In this document: positions 1 through 9,071 of the stretch, piece after piece | Layout of the letters: each line of letters opens with the position of its first letter | Numbering within the stretch: position 1 is the first letter of the stretch | DNA from: Candidatus Treponema equi | GTDB taxonomy: Bacteria; Spirochaetota; Spirochaetia; Treponematales; Treponemataceae | Length of the DNA stretch: 36,011 bases | Direction: 5' to 3' | Assembly (NCBI GenBank): GCA_018064785.1 | Contig: JAGHUO010000061.1 | Location: 1 to 36,011 of the forward strand | Notes under the pieces: model-generated | The model's input: only the letters and a program-made list of their open reading frames with translations | The model's database searches: none | Told to the model about the DNA's origin: nothing | Program-made: the position numbers and the translations under genes

Positions 1-54
1 ATCAGCAGCACCCTTGGCATGTTTAATTGTCGACCATTTATTGTGTCCTGACAT
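1..54 (-). CDS. YebC/PmpR-family transcriptional regulator, N-terminal 18 codons only (runs off window)
   Basis: Reverse complement reads ATG TCA GGA CAC AAT AAA TGG... = MSGHNKWSTIKHAKGAAD, the hallmark YebC N-terminus; AGGAG Shine-Dalgarno upstream (ATAGGAGTTATACATG). Not in the ORF track. Confidence 0.9.
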   Translation of the reverse strand, partial: MSGHNKWSTIKHAKGAAD

Positions 55-128
55 GTATAACTCCTATAAATTATATGCAAATTATGGAATAAAATACCAT
101 AAAATGCACAATATCGTCAATTCCCAAT

Positions 129-2354
129 TTAGAAAAGCTTCTTAAGAGCCTTGGAGGCATCCTTTGTTCCGGATGGAAGAGCCTTGTCCACAGCCCCGGA
201 AACAGCAGAACCGGCACGCTTCTTTATTTCAGACTCAAACTGAGCTTTCTTGTTGTCCAATGACTTCTGCACTGTAGCAAGGTTTGCGTTCTGTGCATTT
301 ATGTCACCTTCGATTCCGGCAAATTCCTTTACCTTTGCAAGGGCTTCAGAAGAAGAACCGTTGATCTTATCGTTGAGCATAGCAAGAGCCTTGTCCTTTG
401 CGTCACTTCCGATTTCAGAAGCGGCTGCCATAAGAGCCTTTCCAAACTGCTCGCCAAAGTTTCCTGTAAGACCAAAGTCAACACCCTTTGCATCAGAGAA
501 TCCAACATGATAGCCTGCCTTGATCCTGTCGACCGAAGCAAGAGCCTTGTTGTAGTACTTTGTGACAGTCTCGTTTCCAAGACCGTCGGATGTAAGCTTT
601 ACAGGATATAGGTCGATGCTTCCGTCTGCCTCAAATGCGCCAAAGTCAAAGGCCCCCTTCATTGTGATGGCAGCTGTACCTTCAATCGATGGAACTCCAC
701 TTGCAGAAGCGACTTTCTTTCCGTCAATGTTTGCGCCAAAACCCTTTCCCGAATAACCGAGAGTAACAAGCTTTGCAGAAGAATTCTTTCTTGTATCAAC
801 CACAAGGTTTGCTGTATGGGATGTCTTTCCAAGAGAGAAAGCCCCCTCACCCTTCATAGGCTTTCCAAGAAGATCCTGGTCGTTGGAAATATCAATGACT
901 TTTGCTTCGAAATTAGGTCCCGAAGCAAACATTCTTTCGATAAGGAAGGCTGGCTTTGTTGTTCCGTACCAGAAAGTAGTACCACGGAGACGCTGTCTTG
1001 CCTGCTTCTTTTCCTTCTTTACCTTTTCCTTTGGTTTTGAAGTATCGTTGGAAGAAGCCTTCATCTGCTCAACATAGGCAAGTCCCTTCTTTGCATATGG
1101 ATAGTACTCGCCAAGCATGCTGCAGGCAACAGTCTCAAGTGCGTCGTTGAGGATGGCCTTTGCGTTCTTTACGGAATCAACGGCACCACCGACTGTATCC
1201 TGCACAAACTTCTTGTCATCAGCTACAGCCTTTGTCACATTCTCACCAAGCTGCTGAACCTTCTTTGAGTCAGCCTTGATTTCATCTGCCACACCAGAAA
1301 CGTTCTTCTGGACCTTCTTGCTGTCGTCAGCTGCCTTCTGGAGCTTTTCAAGAGTTGCCTTAAGTTCTGTCACATCCTTGATCTTTGTTGGATCAAGTTT
1401 CTGGAGATCCTTTACAGAAGAAGAAAAATCCGAGACCTGCTTCTTGATCTCATCCGGCTTTGACTTCCATTTTGAGACAAGAGCCTCAGACTGTTCCTTT
1501 GTTTCTTTTACGACAACAGGAGTCTTCAACTGGGCCTCAAGGTTCTTTACGATTTCCTCAGGTGTTCCGCCTCCAAGCATGGCAGTAGTCTGGGACTTAA
1601 GGCGTTCAAGAGCAACATCCGATCTTGCTTTGAGTGAAACCATGAATGCGCTTTCGGAATTTTCCTTTTCTTCCACCTTGTCCTTTATTTCCTGCAATGG
1701 AAGCTTGCAGCTTGTCTTTCTGTCGGTGTTGAACTGCATTCCAGAAACTTCTATGTTCCTGCAGTCGAATCTTCCGCGAAGAGCCTGAGCGAGACTGAAT
1801 GAAACCTCGATCTTCTCAGCTTCAAAGATGTTCTTGAATTCCTCGTTCTTGTTTCCAACTGCCAATCCATTGACTGTAAGTGAGGTTCCAAAAATCTCAA
1901 GGTTAACGGAACGGATTTCAGTCTTTGCACCTGCGACCTTCTGGCATCCAAAAATGAGGGCCTTTTTTGTGATAGGGTTCTTAAAGATTGTGACGGCAAT
2001 GCCAACACCTGCTACAACGGCTACAACCGCAACGAATGGTACAAGACTGAAAATAGACTTCTGTGCCTTTATCTGCTTTGCCAGTGACTTGAAATGCTTG
2101 AGTTCAGCCTTTGTGAACTGCCTTTCCATAGACATGGCCATGCACTCAGGCTTCTTTGGATTTGCTCCCTTCTCAAAGAGAGCTGTAACTTCCTTTTTGT
2201 CAGACGGAACATAAAGACGCTTGAGAATTTTCTTCTCGAGCTTTTTATCTGTGTATGCCTTCTTGAACATTCCTGGCATCTTTTTGGCCGGGAACTTCTT
2301 TGCTTCTTTCTTAGGCTTCTTAGCCTTCTTCTCTTTCTTTTCTTTCTCAGCCAT
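129..2354 (-). CDS. TIGR03545-like envelope protein: K-rich N-terminus, one TM, AsmA-like segments around a long coiled coil
   Basis: 741-aa ORF; TM 'IFSLVPFVAVVAVVAGVGIAVTIF' followed by AsmA-like 'VNLEIFGTSLTVNGLAVGN...FEAEKIEVSFSLAQALRGRFDCRNIEVSGM'; GGAG upstream; followed the TIGR03546-like gene directly. Confidence 0.75.
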   Translation of the reverse strand: MAEKEKKEKKAKKPKKEAKKFPAKKMPGMFKKAYTDKKLEKKILKRLYVPSDKKEVTALFEKGANPKKPECMAMSMERQFTKAELKHFKSLAKQIKAQKSIFSLVPFVAVVAVVAGVGIAVTIFKNPITKKALIFGCQKVAGAKTEIRSVNLEIFGTSLTVNGLAVGNKNEEFKNIFEAEKIEVSFSLAQALRGRFDCRNIEVSGMQFNTDRKTSCKLPLQEIKDKVEEKENSESAFMVSLKARSDVALERLKSQTTAMLGGGTPEEIVKNLEAQLKTPVVVKETKEQSEALVSKWKSKPDEIKKQVSDFSSSVKDLQKLDPTKIKDVTELKATLEKLQKAADDSKKVQKNVSGVADEIKADSKKVQQLGENVTKAVADDKKFVQDTVGGAVDSVKNAKAILNDALETVACSMLGEYYPYAKKGLAYVEQMKASSNDTSKPKEKVKKEKKQARQRLRGTTFWYGTTKPAFLIERMFASGPNFEAKVIDISNDQDLLGKPMKGEGAFSLGKTSHTANLVVDTRKNSSAKLVTLGYSGKGFGANIDGKKVASASGVPSIEGTAAITMKGAFDFGAFEADGSIDLYPVKLTSDGLGNETVTKYYNKALASVDRIKAGYHVGFSDAKGVDFGLTGNFGEQFGKALMAAASEIGSDAKDKALAMLNDKINGSSSEALAKVKEFAGIEGDINAQNANLATVQKSLDNKKAQFESEIKKRAGSAVSGAVDKALPSGTKDASKALKKLF

Positions 2355-2357
2355 AGG

Positions 2358-2867
2358 TTACTCCGAAATCATTCCCGCGATTTTTTCTACAAGAGGAATA
2401 TTCTTGATGACAGCGGCGATCTTAAGTTTTCTTACCTTCTCCGCAAGATACTTTCTCCATGCCCATACAAATACTCTTGCAAGACCATAGACCGGTGCAT
2501 ATGCGATGATTCCACACACCAAAGATCCCATGACCACAGTGTTGTTCAGCTTTGTGAAGGCCACAAACGGAATATTGAGAAGCGAAGCATAGGTTGCCTT
2601 CATGCTTTCAATAGTGAGGATACTATATCCAACAGTATCAAAAAGAGGGTCAAGGAAAACTGTAAGTGCCGCACCAAGAAGGATGGACAGGGCATAGGCT
2701 CCACGCTGTATGTTCATGAAGAGTATGAAAACGAAAAGAACATACCAGAGGAGATTGTCCTTTGGCACAAAACCAAGAAGAATGCCGCATGAAACGGCAT
2801 GGGCTATTGCTCCCGGCCTGGTATTATTGCTCAAGGCTCCAAGGAGTTTTGCTATAAACTTTACCAT
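2358..2867 (-). CDS. TIGR03546-like / DUF2062-like multi-TM membrane protein (start revised from 2984 to 2867)
   Basis: MVKFIAKLLGALSNNTRPGAIAHAVSCGILLGFVPKDNLLWYV...; hydrophobic multi-TM; ORF-track start at 2984 gives an implausible N-terminus and the ATG at 2867 lies 6 nt after TGTTATAAT. Confidence 0.7.
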   Translation of the reverse strand: MVKFIAKLLGALSNNTRPGAIAHAVSCGILLGFVPKDNLLWYVLFVFILFMNIQRGAYALSILLGAALTVFLDPLFDTVGYSILTIESMKATYASLLNIPFVAFTKLNNTVVMGSLVCGIIAYAPVYGLARVFVWAWRKYLAEKVRKLKIAAVIKNIPLVEKIAGMISE

Positions 2868-2873
2868 GGCCCG

Positions 2874-2882
2874 ATTATAACA
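2874..2882 (-). promoter_or_regulatory. Extended -10 (TGTTATAAT) ending 6 nt before the 2867 ATG
   Basis: Reverse complement: TGTTATAAT CGGGCC ATG; -35-like GTGAAT (weak) at 2897-2902, 17-bp spacer. Confidence 0.55.
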
Positions 2883-3001
2883 CATAAAACGGTCTGATTC
2901 ACTAGAATTCAACAACTTATTATTTTGATTTTTATGGACATGTGGCTGATAATGGAAGCATGTAAAAAACAATTCAAAATACACTATCTCAAGGAGTCCT
3001 T

Positions 3002-3979
3002 ATGAACATTGGAATCATCGGCGCAGGAAGCATCGCCAAGACCATGGCAAAAACAGTTGCCGCCATTCCGGAACAGGCAACAATCTATGCCATCGCATCA
3101 AGATCCCTGGAAAAAGCACAGGCCTTTGCGGCGGAATTCAAGATCCCCAAGGCATACGGAAGCTATGAAGAAATGCTCCAGAATCCTTCCATCGACCTGG
3201 TATACATCGCTACACCACATTCACAGCACTATCAGAACATGAAGCTGTGCATAGCAAACAAGAAGGCAGTGCTTTGTGAAAAGTCATTCACAAGAAACCA
3301 CACAGAAGCCAAGGAAATCCTTGAGGATGCGGAAAAAGCAGGTGTTCTGGTGACGGAAGCTATCTGGACCCGTTACATGCCTTCAAGAAAAATCATAGCT
3401 GAAACCATAGCCAGCGGAATCATCGGTGAGGTCGACACCTTGAGCGCAAACCTTCACTACAGCATAGCACATAAGGAACGCATGACACGCCCTGAACTTG
3501 CAGGCGGTGCCCTTCTTGACCTTGGTGTATATTGTCTGAACTTTGCAACCATGTTCTTTGGAGATGACATAGAAAAGATCGAATCGTCGGCAGGTCTTAC
3601 AGACACAGGCGTAGACAAGTTCAACAGCATGACGGTTTTCTTCAAGGACGAAAAAACAGCATTCCTTTCAAGCGGATTCACAAGCCGTTCCGACAGAAAA
3701 GGAATTTTCTACGGCAGCAATGGATATGCCATCGTAGAGAACATCAACAATCCTCAGTCGCTCAGCCTCTATGACACAAACGACGTGCTGCTCAAGCACA
3801 TTGACTTTCCTGAAATCTCCACGGGCTATGAATACGAGGTCCTTGAATGCAAGGAAATCCTTGAACAGGGAAAGATTGAATGTCCATCAATGCCACACGA
3901 AGAAACATTACGCATCATGAAGCTTATGGACAATCTCAGAAAGGAATGGGGAGTAATCTACCCTTGTGAAAATCTGTGA
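3002..3979 (+). CDS. Gfo/Idh/MocA family NAD(P)-dependent oxidoreductase
   Basis: MNIGIIGAGSIAKTMAKTV Rossmann motif; 'CEKSFTRN' (EKP-like motif); AAGGAG before ATG. Confidence 0.93.
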   Translation: MNIGIIGAGSIAKTMAKTVAAIPEQATIYAIASRSLEKAQAFAAEFKIPKAYGSYEEMLQNPSIDLVYIATPHSQHYQNMKLCIANKKAVLCEKSFTRNHTEAKEILEDAEKAGVLVTEAIWTRYMPSRKIIAETIASGIIGEVDTLSANLHYSIAHKERMTRPELAGGALLDLGVYCLNFATMFFGDDIEKIESSAGLTDTGVDKFNSMTVFFKDEKTAFLSSGFTSRSDRKGIFYGSNGYAIVENINNPQSLSLYDTNDVLLKHIDFPEISTGYEYEVLECKEILEQGKIECPSMPHEETLRIMKLMDNLRKEWGVIYPCENL

Positions 3980-3989
3980 AAAATTTTCT

Positions 3990-4015
3990 CCAGGGCTTCT
4001 TATATCTAGCCCTGG
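3990..4015 (-). terminator. Hairpin overlapping the rluA-like stop codon; likely terminator between convergent genes
   Basis: Perfect 8-bp stem CCAGGGCT (3990-3997)/AGCCCTGG (4008-4015); on the minus strand followed by AGAAAATTTTTC. Confidence 0.5.
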
Positions 4016-4692
4016 CACTTGAAATGTTCCGGCAGAGGAATCTCAAAAAGCCTAGATTTTCCATCTACCGGAACTGAAAGTCTTGTCGCCGCAAGCTGCA
4101 GTTTTTTTATGCCTGCCTTGCGTGCGATCTTGTTCAGCTTGAAGTTTCCGTGCTTGTCATCGCCTGCAAGAGGTGCTCCGGCTTTTGCCATCTGAATTCT
4201 TATCTGATGCATGCGGCCTGTTCCAAGAGTGATATGCACAAGGCTCAGTTCCAGTTCTTTTTCCGACGTCTCACCTGTCTCTCCGTTTACTGAAACAATG
4301 TTCTCCTTCCATGTCTTCTCAACCTCAAAGAAAAGCTCGGCATTCTGGGTGCGTCCATGGGCTTCCACAGTACCGATAAGTTTGCCTTTCATGGCTGGCT
4401 TTCCTTTGACCTGCGGAATTCCAAAACAGACGGCTGTGTATTCCTTCTGGACCTGTTCCGTCTGAATGAGTTTGGTCCATTTGGTTGCGGCCGCCGGATT
4501 CTTCGCAACAATGAGGATTCCGGCTGTTTCCTTGTCCAGTCTGTGCACAAGATGGATCTTATACCCAAGCTGCTTTGGAAGTTCCTCATCAAGTGGATGT
4601 TCGATTCCGGCTCCACCCTGTACCGAAACGCCACATTTTTTGTTTATAAGGAGGATTTCATCATTTTCATAAATTATAGAAACGTCTTTCAT
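4006..4692 (-). CDS. RluA-family pseudouridine synthase
   Basis: 'IHLVHRLDKETAGILIVAKN' catalytic HRLD motif; 'GTGRMHQIRIQMAKAGAPLAGDDKHG'. Confidence 0.93.
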   Translation of the reverse strand: MKDVSIIYENDEILLINKKCGVSVQGGAGIEHPLDEELPKQLGYKIHLVHRLDKETAGILIVAKNPAAATKWTKLIQTEQVQKEYTAVCFGIPQVKGKPAMKGKLIGTVEAHGRTQNAELFFEVEKTWKENIVSVNGETGETSEKELELSLVHITLGTGRMHQIRIQMAKAGAPLAGDDKHGNFKLNKIARKAGIKKLQLAATRLSVPVDGKSRLFEIPLPEHFKCQG

Positions 4693-4723
4693 TTTCCGAA
4701 TATATTAAAGAAGGATTGTTAAT

Positions 4724-5875
4724 ATGACAAGATTTGCAAAGAAAATATTCATCATGACGGCAGCACTGGTAGCGGCATGCCCGTTATTTGCCCTGCGCAC
4801 AAATTTCAACGGATTCAGCAAGTCAGTGTGCATTGACCTGCCTGAAGGTTTCAAACTGGAATCGGCCAGCAGTGAAACATCATTCCAGCTACAGAGCACC
4901 ATAGCGCCTGTACACGCCATAATCCAGATCTACTCTGCGGAAAAATACAAGGGAACAAGAGACGCAATGGAAACCTCGATCTCAAGACTTGGAATCCATG
5001 CAGACATCGACACATTCAAATGGCGCAACAACGACACCACAATAGCCCTGTTTTCCGGCAACCTGATGGGAATCGACTCAAGCGGTTACGGGGCAGCAGC
5101 TGTGATCCCAGAGAACAAAAGCATAATCATGGTTTTGACATGGGCCGCAGACAAAGATGCACCAAAGGCATCGCCATATATGACAAGCCTTCTTGATTCC
5201 GTATATGTGGACCTTGAAAGCTACTATGTGCCAGGACTTCTAACGGAATACACATATCCAAAACAGGGCTCAAAGAACATCAAGATTTCAATCGACGGAA
5301 AGACAGTGGACACAAGCATAGATTCATCCGACAAGGAAGCGTCTGAATTCCTCATCGACCGTGAATACCAGGTGCTCCTCATGTACCAGAAAAGCAACCT
5401 ATGGAAAGAGGCATGGCAACGATACTACAGGATCATATTCCGTGACTCATGCCAGAGACTGCGGCAGGCAACCTATGACATAACCAATGCCATAGCTCCC
5501 GATTGCAAGGACACTACTGAAATAGCACAGAAACTCCTGACCTGGACACAGGGATTCAAATACGAAAGGGAAAAGACGGCGAGTGATTTCGCATCACTTC
5601 CTTCCATCCTTCTTGGTGGCGGTTCTGACTGCGACAGCCGTTCCATGCTCCTTGCCGTTCTACTGCAGGGGATAAACCAGGATGCCATAATTTTTGTAAG
5701 CGCCGAATACAAGCATTCAATCGCAGGTTTTGTTTCAGACCATCCGGGATTTGCTTTCACAGTAAACGGGAAAAAATATCTGACTGGAGAAACGACAGCA
5801 AAGGGTGTCACCTGGGGCAAGATAGACGGAGCCCAGACCGACGCAAGCAAATGGATTCCTGTTGAACTGCCATAG
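4724..5875 (+). CDS. Exported transglutaminase-like (papain-fold) domain protein of unknown function
   Basis: N-terminal signal-like segment; 'GGGSDCDSRSMLLAVLLQGI...EYKHSIAGF' gives Cys and His in transglutaminase-like context. Confidence 0.6.
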   Translation: MTRFAKKIFIMTAALVAACPLFALRTNFNGFSKSVCIDLPEGFKLESASSETSFQLQSTIAPVHAIIQIYSAEKYKGTRDAMETSISRLGIHADIDTFKWRNNDTTIALFSGNLMGIDSSGYGAAAVIPENKSIIMVLTWAADKDAPKASPYMTSLLDSVYVDLESYYVPGLLTEYTYPKQGSKNIKISIDGKTVDTSIDSSDKEASEFLIDREYQVLLMYQKSNLWKEAWQRYYRIIFRDSCQRLRQATYDITNAIAPDCKDTTEIAQKLLTWTQGFKYEREKTASDFASLPSILLGGGSDCDSRSMLLAVLLQGINQDAIIFVSAEYKHSIAGFVSDHPGFAFTVNGKKYLTGETTAKGVTWGKIDGAQTDASKWIPVELP

Positions 5876-5893
5876 GACATGGAAAACAAAAAA

Positions 5894-5925
5894 AAGGCCT
5901 GAATGATCTAGATCATTCAGGCCTT
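5894..5925. terminator. Bidirectional intrinsic terminator, 32-bp perfect palindrome
   Basis: AAGGCCTGAATGATCTAGATCATTCAGGCCTT between convergent genes; A-run on the left (T-run on minus), TTCCTTATTT on the right. Confidence 0.85.
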
Positions 5926-5946
5926 CCTTATTTACTATTTCCAGTA

Positions 5947-6591
5947 CTACTGGATAAGAAGGTTGTATGCTTCCATTGGTGACTGTGCGTCAAGAAGCTT
6001 TTTATAAAGCTCTGGTTCACGAAGCTTTGTGCTCAGATGAGACAAAGTCTTGAGATAGTAGCTGTGCTGGTTGAATGCAGCACCGATCATGAACATTACG
6101 CGTACAGGAGTCTCATCAATTGGCTGGAAGTCAATGATGTCACACTTTGAAATTCCTACAGACATGACAAGATCAGTAACGGAAGAAAGACGTACGTGAG
6201 GAATTGCAAGTCCACGACCGATGGAAGTAGACATAAGCTCTTCACGCTTAAGGATTTCTGTCTCAAGTTCCTTTGCATCCTTTACCTGTGGAGCTGTAGC
6301 AAGGTTCTGTGCCAGCTGAACAAGGCTGTCATGCTTTGTCTGATGGTTCATGAACACAATGCGCTCTGGCGAAAGAATATTCTTGATCTGAACAACTATA
6401 TCTGAAGAAGACTTTTCTGAAGAAGAAAGGCGCTCATTGACCCACTTCTCTATCTCAGACTTCTTGAATCTCCATACTGTACCAATTTTACCACTTGGAA
6501 TTTCACCCTTCTGAGCCCAGTCATATACTGTGCGCTCACTAACACGAAGATACGAAGCAACTTCTTCAATTGTAAGAATATCGTCTTCCAT
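5947..6591 (-). CDS. Excisionase/MerR-type HTH fused to PTS EIIA (PtsN-like) domain
   Basis: 'DILTIEEVASYLRVSERTVYDWAQKGEIPSGKIGTVWRFKKSEIEKWV' HTH; EIIA 'STSIGRGLAIPHVRL' with active-site His. Confidence 0.88.
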   Translation of the reverse strand: MEDDILTIEEVASYLRVSERTVYDWAQKGEIPSGKIGTVWRFKKSEIEKWVNERLSSSEKSSSDIVVQIKNILSPERIVFMNHQTKHDSLVQLAQNLATAPQVKDAKELETEILKREELMSTSIGRGLAIPHVRLSSVTDLVMSVGISKCDIIDFQPIDETPVRVMFMIGAAFNQHSYYLKTLSHLSTKLREPELYKKLLDAQSPMEAYNLLIQ

Positions 6592-6681
6592 TCTTTAACC
6601 CCTTTAGTACAATTTTACACTACCTTGAAGTATTTTGCATCCTTTACGGTTTTTTGTCAATATTTGCAAAACTCTTATTTT

Positions 6682-7509
6682 CTATTCCTTCCAAGGGAAA
6701 ATGAAGCTTTTCAAAGGACGAGGACCAAGGGTTTTCTTGTCTTTTGCGATTAGATCATCCCAAGGCACATTGCGTCTTTCTTCGGGAGTAAGGTCAGGGT
6801 TCACCTCGATCCAGTCGTACTTGTAAAGACGCATCCTTAAGGCATTCATATTGGTGAAGATGATTCCGGTCATACCTGGGAAAAGGCCAAAAGTAACAAC
6901 GGTAAGAAGCAGATTCAGGATGTTCACGCCAAACATGCCAAAGGTAAAGGACATGTTGTCTATGAAAAGAATGTAGCATTTCTTGAGGCACTTGAAATAA
7001 CCGTTCTTCATGATCACCCTTACAGGAATGAACCACTGCATGGCAAAAAAGGTGGTCACAAGGAACCAGAAAATCACCACGATGAAGGCAAGCCACAGAA
7101 TGCTTCCGGTGCTTCCGTCTGCAGGCTTCCACATCCTGAAGTAGAAAGGAATGCTCACGGAACCAACCAGTGAAACTATGCCGATGAAAATTCCGGCAAA
7201 AAGCCCGTCCTTGATCGAAGGAAGAAAATTACCAAAGAAATCGCCGTATCTTGGAGTATTGAAATTGGCGGCGTTGAAGGCATTCTTTCCGCCTGTAAAA
7301 GCCACAGTGCATACAAGGACACATGAAAAAAGGAATGTTGCAAAATAGACAAGCTTTGCATATTCCTGGGCTATGTTCATGGAAAGCTCAAACTTGAACA
7401 AGGCAAAGACAATGAAAAAGCTCAACAGCGCAAAGAAATTCGTAATGACAACATAGAAAATGTTGTCCCATACATCACAAAGATTCTTCTTGAAATAGAA
7501 ACCAAACAT
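6682..7509 (-). CDS. Multi-TM membrane protein, uncharacterised (YesL/DUF624-like appearance)
   Basis: 275-aa ORF with several hydrophobic helices and a conserved-looking cytosolic tail. Confidence 0.6.
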   Translation of the reverse strand: MFGFYFKKNLCDVWDNIFYVVITNFFALLSFFIVFALFKFELSMNIAQEYAKLVYFATFLFSCVLVCTVAFTGGKNAFNAANFNTPRYGDFFGNFLPSIKDGLFAGIFIGIVSLVGSVSIPFYFRMWKPADGSTGSILWLAFIVVIFWFLVTTFFAMQWFIPVRVIMKNGYFKCLKKCYILFIDNMSFTFGMFGVNILNLLLTVVTFGLFPGMTGIIFTNMNALRMRLYKYDWIEVNPDLTPEERRNVPWDDLIAKDKKTLGPRPLKSFIFPWKE

Positions 7510-7515
7510 GCAGAC

Positions 7516-7544
7516 ATGATAATTGGAAAATCAAAAAAATTCAA
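7516..7544 (-). promoter_or_regulatory. Putative sigma70-type promoter abutting the 7509 ATG
   Basis: Minus strand TTGAAT -17 bp- TATCAT, then GTCTGC, then ATG. Confidence 0.45.
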
Positions 7545-7588
7545 ACACAAGATTTATGGTACATGCGGAATGACAGGAGCCCCCAAGA

Positions 7589-8041
7589 ATGATACAATGG
7601 CTCCCTATGAAATACACCATCGATTCAGTGATGTCGCTGATATCCCATATCCATTCTAAAAGCGCTGATTTCACAAACAACCGTCTTTCAAAGAACGGAA
7701 ATTTCGTGTCATCCCATGGATTCATACTTTATCTTCTGTCTGAAAACGGAACCCTCACCATGGGAGAACTGTCAAAACGCATAAACAGGGACAAATCGAC
7801 CACAACAGTGCTGATCAAAAAGCTGTCGGAGGAAGGCCTTGTAATGACGGAAAATGACGCCAGCGACAGCAGAAAGAAACTCATATCCCTCACAGAAAAG
7901 GGAAAGGAATATAAAAAGCTTACATCTGGGATCTCACAGCAGCTTAGGGACTCCTGCCTTAAAAACTTTACCGATGAAGAAAAGACAACCCTTCTCTGCC
8001 TGCTGGAAAAGATGAACAGCAACCTGTCGGAATCAATTTAA
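7589..8041 (+). CDS. MarR-family transcriptional regulator
   Basis: 'LTMGELSKRINRDKSTTTVLIKKLSEEGLVMTENDASDSRKKLISLTEKGKEY' winged-helix; AGGAG 8 nt before ATG 7589 (alternative ATG at 7607). Confidence 0.92.
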   Translation: MIQWLPMKYTIDSVMSLISHIHSKSADFTNNRLSKNGNFVSSHGFILYLLSENGTLTMGELSKRINRDKSTTTVLIKKLSEEGLVMTENDASDSRKKLISLTEKGKEYKKLTSGISQQLRDSCLKNFTDEEKTTLLCLLEKMNSNLSESI

Positions 8042-8052
8042 AACACATAGAC

Positions 8053-8075
8053 GGTCCTGGAGAACCTCCAGAACC
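8053..8075. terminator. Hairpin between convergent marR-like and cheY genes
   Basis: GGTCCTGGAG AAC CTCCAGAACC, one mismatch (G-U on minus transcript); no strong U-tract. Confidence 0.3.
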
Positions 8076-8105
8076 GCATATATGAGAATTGAAAGTAAAA
8101 AAAGA

Positions 8106-8540
8106 CTATTTCAACGATGCGCTGATGCGCTCAAGAACCTTCTTGCGATCCAATGGCTTAACAATGTAGTTCTTTGCACCTGCAAGGAGAGACTTCTTAA
8201 CGAGTTCTTCCTTACCAAGAGCGCTGACCATAACAACACGAGCGTTCTTATCGAATGCGATGATCTGCTCGAGAGCTGTGATACCGTCCATGCGAGGCAT
8301 AGTGATATCCATTGTTACCAAGTCAACATTAGGGCAGAGTTCCTTGTACTTGTCTACTCCGTCTTTTCCATCTGTTGCTGTTGCAACGATTTCGTATCCG
8401 TCACTTGTAAGGATCTGAGTAAGCTGCTTTGCAACGAACATCGAATCATCTACAACAAGTACACGATACTTTGTTCCGTCAACTCTCTCTCCCTCAGGAG
8501 GACGTGCGTTGATTGATGGAAAATCTTCTTTTGTTTTCAT
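8106..8540 (-). CDS. cheY: Chemotaxis response regulator CheY
   Basis: 'RVLVVDDSMFVAKQL', phospho-acceptor 'LVTMDITMPRMDG', 'MVSA', 'IVKPL'. Confidence 0.95.
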   Translation of the reverse strand: MKTKEDFPSINARPPEGERVDGTKYRVLVVDDSMFVAKQLTQILTSDGYEIVATATDGKDGVDKYKELCPNVDLVTMDITMPRMDGITALEQIIAFDKNARVVMVSALGKEELVKKSLLAGAKNYIVKPLDRKKVLERISASLK

Positions 8541-8555
8541 TCTATGCTCCTTAAA

Positions 8556-9038
8556 TTATGCGCGTTCTCTGATTGCAACGTTAACTTCAACTTTACCACA
8601 ATCTGTTACGAGTGGTACGATAAGAGCCTCTACACTCTCCGATGTTCCGCCCAATGCTGCAATTTCCATGTTCTCACCTGCAAAAAGTGCTGGTGGAGTA
8701 AGGTCAAACTTGAATCCAAGCTCATGAAGCTTAGTTACAGCCTGTCCTGTGATAATATTAGCAAGTTCGCTGATTGTAGCCTTGGCCATATCATCAAAGC
8801 TTGCCATCTTTTCACCATTCATCTTTGAAGCAATATTAAGTGCTGTCTCAAATGTCATGTCAAAAAGAACACGACCTTCAACATCTCCTGCAAGACCAAC
8901 AAGTGCAGCAACACCCATAACTGGCATAGCTGTAGACTTAAGATAAAGGTCTCCGCGTTTTACTTCTGCGCCTTCAAGAACTTCTTTAAGAACTCTGTAA
9001 GAAGTTTCTACAAACGGATTGATGTACTCAACTCTCAT
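8556..9038 (-). CDS. cheX: Chemotaxis phosphatase CheX
   Basis: CheC/CheX-type sequence with ExxN motif 'SELANIITG'; between cheY and cheW. Confidence 0.9.
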   Translation of the reverse strand: MRVEYINPFVETSYRVLKEVLEGAEVKRGDLYLKSTAMPVMGVAALVGLAGDVEGRVLFDMTFETALNIASKMNGEKMASFDDMAKATISELANIITGQAVTKLHELGFKFDLTPPALFAGENMEIAALGGTSESVEALIVPLVTDCGKVEVNVAIRERA

Positions 9039-9071
9039 TATAATCCCCCTGGATAATATTTACAAATTATT

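Noticed and set aside
1276-1788. 170-aa plus-strand ORF
   Set aside because: Antisense to the coiled-coil part of the TIGR03545-like gene; F/S-rich, no recognisable domain.
2094-2792. 232-aa plus-strand ORF opposite the TIGR03545/46-like genes
   Set aside because: Spans two real minus-strand genes; composition (L/C/S-rich) typical of antisense frames.
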